Assembly (NCBI RefSeq): GCF_031928785.1
Contig: NZ_JARQAL010000001.1
Reading direction: 5' to 3' (one strand)
DNA: 64,000 bases
Source: Enterococcus_C asini_A
Lineage (GTDB): Bacteria; Bacillota; Bacilli; Lactobacillales; Enterococcaceae
Under the pieces are notes generated by a model, which was given only the letters and a program-made list of their open reading frames with translations, did no database searches and was not told the DNA's origin. Shown one piece after another: positions 18,045 to 26,019 of this stretch (the stretch's first letter is position 1; each line of letters begins with the position of its first letter). The translations under genes were made by a program, and so were the position numbers.

Positions 18045-18059
18045 AATTTTCAGAATATT
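18045..18059 (+). promoter_or_regulatory. CodY-like box upstream of livJ
   Basis: AATTTTCAGAATATT matches the CodY consensus AATTTTCWGAAAATT at 14 of 15 positions. It ends 3 bases before the -35, a position where CodY could block transcription when isoleucine, leucine and valine are plentiful. Confidence 0.7.
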
Positions 18060-18062
18060 TAG

Positions 18063-18091
18063 TTGACTTAACATGAAAGTTTCAGTATATT
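18063..18091 (+). promoter_or_regulatory. Promoter of the liv operon
   Basis: TTGACT (18063-18068) and TATATT (18086-18091) are separated by 17 bases, each one base off consensus. Leader of about 69 bases. Confidence 0.75.
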
Positions 18092-18166
18092 AAAAACCAT
18101 ATATTAATGAATTGCTTTTTACTAATTATTAAGTGATAGAACAGAGGGAAATAAGGGGGAGTTTTT

Positions 18167-19342
18167 ATGAAGAAAATGGCACTATTGTTTACAGGATTGT
18201 TGTTGTTGTCGGCTTGTAGTTCTACACCAAAAGGATCCAGCACAGAAGATACCGCTGGAGGCAACCAACAAGCAGGAGATACCATCAAAATCGGGGTCAA
18301 TATGGAACTCTCTGGTGCTGTAGCAGCCTATGGTAACCAAGAAAAAGATGGTATTGAAATGGCTGTAGCGGAAATTAATGAAGCCGGTGGAATCGATGGG
18401 AAAGAAATTGAAATCGTTATGAAAGACAATAAATCCGATAGTACAGAAGCTGTTTCTGTCACTACGAGTTTAACGACAAAAGATAAAGTGGTGGCCTTGA
18501 TTGGACCTGCGACTTCAGCGGCAGTGAAATCCTCTCTACCAAATGCGACGAAAGTCAAAGTACCCTTAGTAACACCTTCTGGTACGGATGATTCAATTAC
18601 AATCCAAAATGATAATGTTCAGCCCTATGCTTTTCGAACTTGTTTCCAAGATAGTTTCCAAGGTAAAGTGTTAGCCGTTTACGCTACGGATACTTTAAAA
18701 GCTAAAAAGGCAGCGATTCTTGGGGATAATTCCAGTGACTACGCTAAAGGATTGACCACTGCCTTTAAAGATGCCTATGAAGGGGAAATTACAGCAGAAG
18801 AGAACTTTACGAAAGGAGACAAAGATTTCCAAGCAGTCTTGACGAAAATTAAAGATAAGGAATTCGATGTATTGTATCTTCCTGGATATTATGAAGAAAC
18901 TGGCTTAATCACCAAGCAAGCACGGGAAATGGGCATTGAGGTACCAATTTTAGGCCCAGATGGTTTCTCTGATCCTAAATATGTAGAAATTGCCGGTAAG
19001 GAAAATGTGAATAACATTTACTATGCTTCTCACTTCTCCACAAAGACAGATGCAAATGAAAAAGTGACTGCCTTTGTCGAGTCTTTCAAAGAACAGTATG
19101 ACAAAGAGCCATCTTCGTTTAACGCTTTGGCCTATGATGCAGTTTATATGATTAAACAAGCTATTGAAGACCAAGGCTCTGCGGATTCTGAGGCGATTAC
19201 AAAGGGCTTATCGGAATTAAAGGATTTTGAAGGGGTAACCGGGACAATGACCATTGATAAAGACCATAACCCAGAAAAATCAGCCGTGGTCTTGGGATTG
19301 CAAGAAGGTGTGGAAACAACAGCTGAAGTTGTAAATCCTTAA
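18167..19342 (+). CDS. livJ: Branched-chain amino acid ABC transporter, substrate-binding lipoprotein
   Basis: This 391-residue protein is secreted and lipid-anchored: the lipobox LLSACSS places the modified Cys near residue 19. The mature part is a Leu/Ile/Val-binding type periplasmic-binding fold, with the opening I-K-I-G-V-N-M-E-L-S-G and A-L-I-G-P-A-T-S segments that line the ligand cleft. AAGGGGGAG precedes the ATG. First gene of livJHMGF, behind a CodY-like box. The exact ligand (Leu/Ile/Val or another amino acid) is inferred from family and regulation. Confidence 0.92.
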   Translation: MKKMALLFTGLLLLSACSSTPKGSSTEDTAGGNQQAGDTIKIGVNMELSGAVAAYGNQEKDGIEMAVAEINEAGGIDGKEIEIVMKDNKSDSTEAVSVTTSLTTKDKVVALIGPATSAAVKSSLPNATKVKVPLVTPSGTDDSITIQNDNVQPYAFRTCFQDSFQGKVLAVYATDTLKAKKAAILGDNSSDYAKGLTTAFKDAYEGEITAEENFTKGDKDFQAVLTKIKDKEFDVLYLPGYYEETGLITKQAREMGIEVPILGPDGFSDPKYVEIAGKENVNNIYYASHFSTKTDANEKVTAFVESFKEQYDKEPSSFNALAYDAVYMIKQAIEDQGSADSEAITKGLSELKDFEGVTGTMTIDKDHNPEKSAVVLGLQEGVETTAEVVNP

Positions 19343-19350
19343 AATAAGTT

Positions 19351-19392
19351 GGCAAAGGTGGAGCGTCCTGGTGGCGGTCCTCCTTTCTGCCT
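19351..19392 (+). other. Stem-loop between livJ and livH
   Basis: GGCAAAGG pairs imperfectly with CCTTTCTGCC across a GC-rich loop. No U-run follows. Such hairpins after binding-protein genes often protect the upstream mRNA and raise the dose of the binding protein; that is inference here. Confidence 0.35.
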
Positions 19393-19442
19393 TGGGACTA
19401 TAAAGGTTTACCAAAGACGTATGGAGGAATGGAAGTGACAAG

Positions 19443-20324
19443 ATGGAAATGATTATTCAACAGCTAGTGAATGGTTTGTTCTTAGGCTCAATCTACGCGC
19501 TTTTAGCGTTGGGTTACACTATGGTTTACGGCATTATCAAATTGATTAATTTTGCCCATGGCGAAGTCTACATGATTGCTAGTTTTATTGGCTACTTTAT
19601 TTTAAATAATTATCCGAAAGTAGGTTTTTTCCCAGCGATGATTATCGCCATGGTAGTCTGTGCGGGCTTAGGCGTGTTAATTGAATTTTTAGCCTATCGT
19701 CCTTTGCGAAAAGCTACGCGAATTTCGGCTTTAATTACGGCCATTGGGGTTAGTTATTTGTTGCAAAATGTGATGACTTATTTCTTCAAATCGGATGCTC
19801 GGCCTTTTCCTCAAGTAATTACCCGAAAAACGATTGACCTTGGAATTATCCAAGTGAGCAATATTCAATTGATCATTCTGTTTGTTTCATTGGCGCTCAT
19901 GGTCTTGTTACAGTTAGTGGTGCAAAAAACTAAAATGGGGAAAGCAATGCGAGCTGTTTCCGTGGATAGTGATGCAGCTCAATTAATGGGAATTAATGTG
20001 AACCGCACGATTTCGTTTACTTTTGCATTAGGTTCGGCGTTAGCTGCTGCAGGAGGAATGTTAATCGGATTGTACTACAATTCCATTGATCCAATGATGG
20101 GAGTTGCCCCTGGTCTAAAATCCTTTGTAGCTGCCGTTTTAGGTGGTATCGGGATTATCCCGGGAGCTGCCTTAGGGGGCTTTGTGATTGGGTTAATTGA
20201 AACCATTGCCACGGCTTTAGGCTATTCAGACTTTAAAGATGCCCTCGTCTACTTGGTGTTGATTATTATCTTGCTGGTGCGTCCGTCGGGGATTCTTGGC
20301 AAAAATGTCAAAGAGAAAGTGTAG
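19443..20324 (+). CDS. livH: Branched-chain amino acid ABC transporter permease LivH
   Basis: The 293-residue integral membrane protein has about eight hydrophobic segments. It has the LivH hallmarks near the N-terminus, G-L-F-L-G-S-I-Y-A-L-L-A-L-G and L-I-N-F-A-H-G-E, and the late V-L-G-G-I-G-I-I-P-G-A motif that contacts the ATPase. GGAAGTGA precedes the ATG. It is followed directly by livM. Confidence 0.93.
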   Translation: MEMIIQQLVNGLFLGSIYALLALGYTMVYGIIKLINFAHGEVYMIASFIGYFILNNYPKVGFFPAMIIAMVVCAGLGVLIEFLAYRPLRKATRISALITAIGVSYLLQNVMTYFFKSDARPFPQVITRKTIDLGIIQVSNIQLIILFVSLALMVLLQLVVQKTKMGKAMRAVSVDSDAAQLMGINVNRTISFTFALGSALAAAGGMLIGLYYNSIDPMMGVAPGLKSFVAAVLGGIGIIPGAALGGFVIGLIETIATALGYSDFKDALVYLVLIIILLVRPSGILGKNVKEKV

Positions 20325-20333
20325 GTGAACCTT

Positions 20334-21311
20334 ATGAAAAAAGTTTTAAAATACAATCTCATCTGGCTAGCCTTAATCCTAGTGAGCTATGGTGCCATTT
20401 TAGTGCTTTACAATGTAGGTGTGATTGACTTGTTTATTGACAATGCATTAGTCAATATTGGGATTAATATCATTCTTGCAGTGGGTTTAAACTTGATTAT
20501 CGGTTATTCTGGGCAGTTTTCTTTAGGCCATGCTGGTTTTATGGCCATTGGTGCTTATGCAGGTGCAATTTTTGCCATGAACAATCCTACGTACGGTGGC
20601 TTTTTTCTAGGCATGGTAGTAGGAGCAATTGTTTCAGGTGTTTTAGCTTTAGCGGTGGGAATTCCTACATTGCGCCTTAAAGGAGATTATTTAGCCATTG
20701 CTACATTGGGAGTGGCGGAAATTATCCGTATTTTAATCGTCAATTTAGACGGTATTACCAATGGTCCGGCGGGGATTTTTGGAATTCCTCAGTTTACCAC
20801 TTGGGAAATGGTTTTTGCCTTTGCGGTGTTAACCGTATTGATTGTGGTGAATTTTATCCACAGTGGTCCCGGGCGGGCGGTTTTATCGGTGCGTGAAGAT
20901 GAGATTGCCGCAGAATCCATGGGGGTCAATACGACGAAATACAAGGTCATGGCCTTTGTGGTAGGTGCAATGACCGCAAGTGTGGCAGGGACTTTATTTG
21001 CCGGCTATAAGCAATCTGTCTTTCCAGGAGATTATGGCTTTATGAAATCCGTAGATATTTTAATCATCGTGGTCTTTGGGGGAATGGGTTCTACCACAGG
21101 CGCGGTAATTTCCGCCGTGGTTTTAGGAGTGATGAATACTTTCTTACAAGATACTGGTAGTTTGCGGATGATTATTTACGCTTTAGCGTTGATTATTATT
21201 ATGATATTTAAACCAAGCGGCTTGTTAGGGACTTGGGAATTTTCCGTAAAGAATCTTTTGAACAAATTCACTAAGAAAGGAGCGGGTTCAGATGCCACTA
21301 TTGACCGTTAA
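20334..21311 (+). CDS. livM: Branched-chain amino acid ABC transporter permease LivM
   Basis: The second permease subunit has 325 residues. The ATG at 20334 is preferred over a GTG at 20325, because the TAGGTGA that overlaps that GTG is a well-spaced ribosome-binding site. Conserved elements are G-Y-S-G-Q-F-S-L-G-H-A-G-F, a signature of the family, and the loop F-G-G-M-G-S-T-T-G-A for coupling to LivG/LivF. About nine membrane segments. Its 3' end overlaps livG by 20 bases. Confidence 0.93.
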   Translation: MKKVLKYNLIWLALILVSYGAILVLYNVGVIDLFIDNALVNIGINIILAVGLNLIIGYSGQFSLGHAGFMAIGAYAGAIFAMNNPTYGGFFLGMVVGAIVSGVLALAVGIPTLRLKGDYLAIATLGVAEIIRILIVNLDGITNGPAGIFGIPQFTTWEMVFAFAVLTVLIVVNFIHSGPGRAVLSVREDEIAAESMGVNTTKYKVMAFVVGAMTASVAGTLFAGYKQSVFPGDYGFMKSVDILIIVVFGGMGSTTGAVISAVVLGVMNTFLQDTGSLRMIIYALALIIIMIFKPSGLLGTWEFSVKNLLNKFTKKGAGSDATIDR

Positions 21312-22068
21312 TCAACTTACAAAGAATTTTGGCGGACTGGCAGCCGTTTCCCATGTGAGTTTGGAGTTAGATACCAATGAATTGGTGGGCTTAATCGGCC
21401 CCAATGGTGCGGGGAAAACGACATTGTTTAACTTGTTGACAGGCGTTTACGAACCTACCCAAGGGGAAGTAACTTTTTATAAGCAAGGTGAGCCGGTGAG
21501 TTTAAATGGCATGAAGCCTTATAAAGTAGCGAAGGTTGGCCTTAGCCGAACCTTTCAAAACATTCGTCTCTTTAAAGATCTTACAGTGATGGAGAATGTC
21601 CTAATTGCGATGAACGGAAAACATAAAGAAGGCTTTTTCACCAGCGTGTTTCGCTTGCCAAAGTTTTATCAAGCCGAAGCAGAGTTAGCACAAAAAGCCA
21701 GAGAACTCTTACAGATTTTTGGACTAAGCGAAAAAGAAACTACTTTAGCTAAAAACTTACCTTACGGAGAACAACGCCGTCTGGAAATTGTACGAGCTTT
21801 GGCTACTGAACCCCAATTGCTATTTTTAGATGAGCCGGCTGCGGGGATGAATCCTCAGGAAACTGCAGAATTAACCGCCTTGATTCGTAAAGTTCAAAAA
21901 GATTTTCAGCTGACAATTCTATTGATTGAACATGATATGAGTTTGGTGATGGATGTTTGTCAGCGCATCTATGTTCTGGAATATGGCCAATTGATTGCCC
22001 AAGGAACCCCGGAAGAAATCAAAAATAATCCTCGGGTGATCGAAGCTTATTTAGGAGGGGATATGTAA
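21292..22068 (+). CDS. livG: Branched-chain amino acid ABC transporter ATPase LivG
   Basis: The 258-residue ATPase has Walker A GPNGAGKTT near residues 37-45, Q-loop L-S-R-T-F-Q-N-I-R, Walker B LLFLDEPAAG and the switch His in IEHDMSLV. The degenerate signature LPYGEQRRLEI replaces LSGGQ, as is usual in LivG proteins. AAAGGAGCG lies inside the end of livM. The stop shares one base with the livF start. Confidence 0.94.
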   Translation: MPLLTVNQLTKNFGGLAAVSHVSLELDTNELVGLIGPNGAGKTTLFNLLTGVYEPTQGEVTFYKQGEPVSLNGMKPYKVAKVGLSRTFQNIRLFKDLTVMENVLIAMNGKHKEGFFTSVFRLPKFYQAEAELAQKARELLQIFGLSEKETTLAKNLPYGEQRRLEIVRALATEPQLLFLDEPAAGMNPQETAELTALIRKVQKDFQLTILLIEHDMSLVMDVCQRIYVLEYGQLIAQGTPEEIKNNPRVIEAYLGGDM

Positions 22069-22766
22069 TGTTAAAAATTGACAACTTAGCCGTCTCCTAT
22101 GGCATGATTCAAGCCGTCCATGGTGTGAGCTTTGCTGTAAAACCTGGAGAAATTGTTTCTTTAATCGGTGCGAACGGTGCCGGGAAGACTACTATTTTAC
22201 GGACGATTTCTGGGTTAATTCGACCAAAGCAAGGGCAAATTCTCTTTGAAGATCAGGATATCACTAAGACGGCACCCCAAAAAATTGTAGCCAGTGGCCT
22301 ATCACAAGTTCCAGAAGGACGCCATGTATTTCCCGGCCTGTCTGTTATGGAAAATTTGGAGATGGGGGCTTACTTGCGCAAAGGAGAATTCAAAGCCGAT
22401 TATGAGCAGGTCTTTCAGAAATTTCCGGTTTTAAAAGAACGAAAAAATCAAGATGCTGCCACGCTTTCCGGTGGGGAACAGCAAATGTTGGCTATGGGGC
22501 GGGCATTGATGTCTAAGCCAAAACTTTTATTGTTAGACGAGCCGTCCATGGGCTTGGCACCGATTTTTATTAAGGAAATTTTTTCAATTATTCAAGAAAT
22601 CAACGCCCAAGGAACTACGGTGTTATTGATTGAACAAAATGCCAAAATGGCTTTATCCGTGGCCCATAGAGGATATGTTTTGGAAACGGGGAAAATCGTC
22701 TTGTCTGGAACTGGAGCTGAGCTGTTGGATTCCGAAGAAGTCAAAAAAGCCTACTTAGGAGGATGA
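22068..22766 (+). CDS. livF: Branched-chain amino acid ABC transporter ATPase LivF
   Basis: The second ATPase subunit (232 residues) has Walker A GANGAGKTT, the LivF-type V-P-E-G-R-H-V-F-P-G-L motif, a canonical signature LSGGEQQML and Walker B LLLLDEPSMGL. It would pair with LivG to drive import through LivHM. AGGAGGGGATAT is its ribosome-binding site. A CBS-ACT gene follows after 3 bases. Confidence 0.94.
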   Translation: MLKIDNLAVSYGMIQAVHGVSFAVKPGEIVSLIGANGAGKTTILRTISGLIRPKQGQILFEDQDITKTAPQKIVASGLSQVPEGRHVFPGLSVMENLEMGAYLRKGEFKADYEQVFQKFPVLKERKNQDAATLSGGEQQMLAMGRALMSKPKLLLLDEPSMGLAPIFIKEIFSIIQEINAQGTTVLLIEQNAKMALSVAHRGYVLETGKIVLSGTGAELLDSEEVKKAYLGG

Positions 22767-22769
22767 ATC

Positions 22770-23420
22770 ATGAGTGTACGGGATTTTATGAGGAAAAATT
22801 TAATTGTGGTCAAACCGGAGACCCCGATTTTTGATGCCATTGATCTAATGAAACAAAATGATATTCACCGCTTGCCAGTACTTCACCATGAAAAGCTAGT
22901 AGGCTTGATTACAGAAGGCATTATCGGCGCAGCAATGCCTTCAAAAGCTACCAGCCTTAGTGTTTATGAAATGAATTATTTGCTAAACAAGACCACTGTG
23001 GCAGACGTGATGGAAAAAAATGTGTTGACCATTGATGCAGACGCACTGTTAGAAGATGCGATTTATAAGATGCGGCAAAACAACGTAGCTGTTTTGCCGG
23101 TAATGGAAGAGGAACGGTTAGTGGGAATTATTACCAATAATGATATTTTCGACGCCTTTTTGAAGATTACTGGGTACAATAACGGGGGAACGCGAGTGGC
23201 TTTGCAGATTACCAATGATCATCAAGGCATCTTAGCAGAAATTGGACGAGTGTTGGCGGATAATGATTTGAGCATCGCTACGGTGGTGGTTAACCGTATG
23301 GAACTGGTGACCAACGTGGAATTGCAATTGGAGTCTCGCAATACGGAAAAAATTCAAAACGTATTAAGTGATGCTGGTTATTTGGTTACATCCGTTGCTT
23401 TAACCAATCCCAATCGGTAA
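22770..23420 (+). CDS. CBS-pair and ACT domain protein (AcuB-like)
   Basis: The 216-residue cytoplasmic protein has two CBS motifs (about 1-60 and 75-135) and a C-terminal ACT-like domain (about 142-210). CBS pairs usually bind adenine nucleotides; ACT domains usually bind amino acids. The family resembles Bacillus AcuB, whose mechanism is unclear. It lies 3 bases after livF with AGGAGGATG as ribosome-binding site, so it belongs to the liv operon. This suggests it senses energy state and branched-chain amino acids to tune the transporter or its metabolism (inference). Confidence 0.85.
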   Translation: MSVRDFMRKNLIVVKPETPIFDAIDLMKQNDIHRLPVLHHEKLVGLITEGIIGAAMPSKATSLSVYEMNYLLNKTTVADVMEKNVLTIDADALLEDAIYKMRQNNVAVLPVMEEERLVGIITNNDIFDAFLKITGYNNGGTRVALQITNDHQGILAEIGRVLADNDLSIATVVVNRMELVTNVELQLESRNTEKIQNVLSDAGYLVTSVALTNPNR

Positions 23421-23421
23421 G

Positions 23422-23448
23422 AAAAAGAGGGGAGGCCCTCTTTTTTTT
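23422..23448 (+). terminator. Terminator of the liv operon
   Basis: AAAAAGAGGG / CCCTCTTTTT (23422-23431 with 23436-23445) with a GAGG loop, then further T. Confidence 0.9.
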
Positions 23449-23603
23449 GCCTAAAAAATTTCAGGGTATGGCGGAAGAACACAAGAATTTTTCCTTCAAT
23501 AAAGAGTTCCTCGTGCTTTTTTAGCTAGGCTGTGGTAAGCTAGTTAGCGAAATCAAAGGGGCAAATCTTGCCTGGTTGAATGAATTTAGCAGGAGGTAAT
23601 ACT

Positions 23604-23837
23604 GTGTCCAAAAAAAATAAAGACATTGAAGTGCGGATAGAAGAAACGACACGCAAGATTAAAGGTACCGACTATGTTATTAACCAGTTGTTCATTGGCA
23701 AAAAAATAGTGGGTGAAGTTATGACCTTAGGAGCAAAGGAACACGAAGCTTTTTTAGGAGAAGAAGATTTAGGTTCTTATAAGTCAGTGGATTTAGCGAT
23801 TGAAGCGATTTTATTGCAACATAATTTACATGATTAA
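23604..23837 (+). CDS. DUF2969 family small protein
   Basis: The start is the GTG at 23604, because AGGAGGTA lies 6 bases upstream; an ATG at 23580 precedes that site and has none of its own. The 77-residue product is charged and soluble, with a repeated I-x-G-K-x-I-V/x-G-E strand pattern. It resembles the DUF2969 proteins found in Lactobacillales. Function unknown. The tRNA promoter follows within 50 bases. Confidence 0.65.
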   Translation: MSKKNKDIEVRIEETTRKIKGTDYVINQLFIGKKIVGEVMTLGAKEHEAFLGEEDLGSYKSVDLAIEAILLQHNLHD

Positions 23838-23876
23838 GAAAAAATACTTTTTTTGTAAAAAAATTGAAATTTCCAC

Positions 23877-23905
23877 TTGCAATCAAAAACGATTTTTTGT
23901 ATGAT
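23877..23905 (+). promoter_or_regulatory. Promoter of the tRNA-Tyr/tRNA-Gln pair
   Basis: TTGCAA (23877-23882) and TATGAT (23900-23905) with a 17-base spacer; transcription should start near 23912, about 28 bases before the tRNA. Confidence 0.75.
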
Positions 23906-23939
23906 AATGAAGTCGGGTCGAGAGAGCTTCGACTAAGTT

Positions 23940-24023
23940 GGAGGAGTAGCGAAGAGGCTAAACGCGACGGACTGTAAATCCGTTCCTTCGGGTTCAGTGG
24001 TTCGAATCCACTCTCCTCCACCA
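23940..24023 (+). tRNA. tRNA-Tyr (GTA)
   Basis: The acceptor GGAGGAG (23940-23946) pairs with CTCCTCC (24013-24019), followed by A and an encoded CCA. The anticodon GTA is at 23974-23976 in loop CTGTAAA. The long variable arm is that of a class II tRNA, as expected for bacterial tyrosine tRNA. T loop GGTTCGAATCC present. Confidence 0.97.
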
Positions 24024-24029
24024 TTTCAT

Positions 24030-24101
24030 TGGGGTATAGCCAAGCGGTAAGGCAAGGGACTTTGACTCCCTCATGCGTTGGTTCGAATCCAGCTACCCCA
24101 G
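24030..24101 (+). tRNA. tRNA-Gln (TTG)
   Basis: The acceptor TGGGGTA (24030-24036) pairs with TACCCCA (24094-24100), discriminator G. Anticodon TTG at 24062-24064. The 3' CCA is not encoded, unlike the neighbouring tRNA-Tyr, so it must be added by the CCA enzyme. Confidence 0.97.
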
Positions 24102-24105
24102 TTCT

Positions 24106-24134
24106 AACGAGAGCAAATTCGCTCTCGTTTTTTT
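24106..24134 (+). terminator. Terminator of the tRNA operon
   Basis: AACGAGAGC / GCTCTCGTT (24106-24114 with 24121-24129) and a T-run. Confidence 0.9.
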
Positions 24135-24149
24135 GTCGTCTAAAATACT

Positions 24150-24178
24150 TTGACGTGGCCTGTAACAAAACGTATACT
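24150..24178 (+). promoter_or_regulatory. Promoter of galM
   Basis: TTGACG (24150-24155) and TATACT (24173-24178) with a 17-base spacer. Confidence 0.75.
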
Positions 24179-24222
24179 ATTCTTGAATGAAAACACATAC
24201 AAAATGATAAGGGATGGTAACC

Positions 24223-25209
24223 ATGGCAACTGTTAAACAAATGCACAACGAGCAATATGGTGATTTTTTTGAGGTTAAAAATAAAAAGGGCGTCACGCTT
24301 TTACTGTCACCCTTTGGAGCCCGGGGATTGGAATTGAATTTGCCCCTAGTAGAAGGGAGTAGAAATATTTTAGTCGGCTTTGATACGATTGAAGCCCATA
24401 AAAATGCTTATTACAACGCCAGTATTGGACCAGTAGCCGGACGGATTGCCAAGGCAGTTTTTGAACTGAATGGCAAAACGTATCAAACAGAGGCCAATCA
24501 AAAAGGCAACACACTGCATGGTGGCTTTCTTGGCTTTGATAAAAGAAACTGGAGTGCTGAGACATTTGAAGAAGGAGAAAAAGCAGGAGTAATCTTTACT
24601 CTAGAAAGTAAAGATGGCGATGCTGGTTTTCCGGGGAATTTGAAAGTTGAAGCAATTTATACGTTAACGGATAATGATGAATACAAATTTGGCTTTAAAG
24701 CAACTACCGACCAAGCTACGTTATTCAACCCTACCAATCATGGCTATTACAACTTAACCGGTAGCCCAGAAAATTCGATTGATGAACATATTTTAGAAGT
24801 TCATGCCAGTCAGGTAGCGGAAACGCGGGATGACGTAACTACCACTGGACGGATTTTACCTGTTGCTGGAACAAAATTTGATTTCTTTAGCCCTAAAGCA
24901 ATTGGTGACACCATGCTCGATGATCCATTTGTCTTGGATAAAGATCAGGATTGCGCTTTGGTATTAACGTCACCAGATAAAAAAGTTAGCCTCGCGTTAA
25001 CTACAACTGAACCTGCTATTGTGATTTATACTACCGGAAAAGCAGAAGTTGGCGATGTCATGAATGGTGGTAAGATGGCCTTTCATGGTGCAGTGGCCAT
25101 TGAACCACAAAAAATTCCTGGAACGGAAAGCTACCCTGAATTTGGTTCCATTACATTGACTCCAGAAAAGCCTTATTTTGCAGAAAGTAGTTTTAAACTG
25201 TCCTATTAA
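24223..25209 (+). CDS. galM: Aldose 1-epimerase (mutarotase)
   Basis: GalM interconverts alpha and beta anomers of galactose and glucose. The 328-residue product has the galactose mutarotase fold with G-R-I near residue 70, N-T-L-H-G-G (His ligand), N-P-T-N-H-G-Y-Y-N-L (catalytic His) and a late A-I-E-P-Q-K with the catalytic Glu. The ATG at 24223 is chosen because AAGGGATGG lies before it and overlaps the alternative ATG at 24214. It is not next to other Leloir genes and has its own promoter and terminator, suggesting a housekeeping role. Confidence 0.88.
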   Translation: MATVKQMHNEQYGDFFEVKNKKGVTLLLSPFGARGLELNLPLVEGSRNILVGFDTIEAHKNAYYNASIGPVAGRIAKAVFELNGKTYQTEANQKGNTLHGGFLGFDKRNWSAETFEEGEKAGVIFTLESKDGDAGFPGNLKVEAIYTLTDNDEYKFGFKATTDQATLFNPTNHGYYNLTGSPENSIDEHILEVHASQVAETRDDVTTTGRILPVAGTKFDFFSPKAIGDTMLDDPFVLDKDQDCALVLTSPDKKVSLALTTTEPAIVIYTTGKAEVGDVMNGGKMAFHGAVAIEPQKIPGTESYPEFGSITLTPEKPYFAESSFKLSY

Positions 25210-25226
25210 TAAAATTTAAATCTTGA

Positions 25227-25259
25227 GACAGAACTTTTTTGAGAAGTTCTGTCTTTTTT
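25227..25259 (+). terminator. Terminator after galM
   Basis: A perfect 10-base stem GACAGAACTT / AAGTTCTGTC (25227-25236 with 25244-25253) is followed by six T. Confidence 0.9.
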
Positions 25260-25260
25260 C

Positions 25261-25316
25261 TTGACAGTCATTGATTACAAATGTAAACTTTAAATGTAGC
25301 GATGATTACATGTGTA
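25261..25316 (+). promoter_or_regulatory. cop promoter with two cop boxes
   Basis: TTGACA (25261-25266) is a perfect -35, with TAAACT (25284-25289) as -10. Two CopY operators of the form TACANNTGTA lie at 25276-25285 (between and into the -10) and 25307-25316. This is the same layout as in Enterococcus hirae, where zinc-loaded CopY represses and copper releases it. Confidence 0.92.
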
Positions 25317-25334
25317 AACAAAGGAGGAAAGGAT

Positions 25335-25784
25335 ATGGAAGCAACCAGCGCTGAGACACAAATGAAAATCAGTGATTCTGAGTGGGAAGTGATGCGCGTT
25401 TTATGGACATTAGGTTATGCCGATGCTCAGGAAATCACTGGTATTTTAGGTGCTAGCATGAATTGGAAATTAGCCACGGTGAAGACGCTCCTCGGTCGCT
25501 TAGTGAAAAAAAATGCAATCACTACAGAAACGGTAGGAAAGAAATTTCGTTATTTTCCGGCAGTCAGTGAAGAAGAAACCATTCAAAGTGCTACGGAAAA
25601 TCTCTTTTCCCATGTTTGTGCTAAAAAAATGGGGGCAACCATTGCAGATTTAATTCAAGATGCTGAATTAACGGCAGCAGATATTGCTTTGATTCAACAG
25701 ACACTCACGGATAAAGTGGCGACCCCTTACATTGCTTGTAACTGTATTCCCGGTCAGTGTGAATGCAAAGAACATCAAAACTAA
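25335..25784 (+). CDS. copY: Copper-responsive repressor CopY
   Basis: CopY is a BlaI/MecI-type winged-helix repressor of the cop operon. The ATG at 25335 follows AAAGGAGGAAAGGA. The 149-residue product has an N-terminal helix-turn-helix (ISDSEWEVMRVLW to VKTLLGRLVKK) and a C-terminal CNCIPGQCEC, the CxCx4CxC site that binds zinc or copper. Cu(I) delivered by CopZ displaces zinc and releases DNA (established for E. hirae). The two operators are directly upstream. Confidence 0.96.
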   Translation: MEATSAETQMKISDSEWEVMRVLWTLGYADAQEITGILGASMNWKLATVKTLLGRLVKKNAITTETVGKKFRYFPAVSEEETIQSATENLFSHVCAKKMGATIADLIQDAELTAADIALIQQTLTDKVATPYIACNCIPGQCECKEHQN

Positions 25785-25809
25785 AATTTATTTAATGGAG
25801 GAATGAATC

Positions 25810-26019
25810 ATGAAACAAACTTTTGCAATCGAAGGTATGAGTTGCAACCACTGCGTTGCCAAGGTAGAAGCAAGTATTAAGGAATTACCCGGTATTCAAA
25901 AAGTCAAAATTAATCTAAAGAAAAATAATGGGGTAGTGAAATATGACGAAGCCCAAGTGACAGCGGATAAAATTGCGGAAACTGTGACAACAGCAGGCTA
26001 TCCAACAAAGGTGAGCTAA
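25810..26019 (+). CDS. copZ: Copper chaperone CopZ
   Basis: This 69-residue HMA-domain protein carries Cu(I) in the cytoplasm and donates it to CopY. The GMSCNHC metal loop is at residues 9-15 and the beta-alpha-beta-beta-alpha-beta pattern is complete. ATGGAGGAATGAATC gives the ribosome-binding site. Its stop codon abuts the ATG of copA. Confidence 0.95.
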   Translation: MKQTFAIEGMSCNHCVAKVEASIKELPGIQKVKINLKKNNGVVKYDEAQVTADKIAETVTTAGYPTKVS

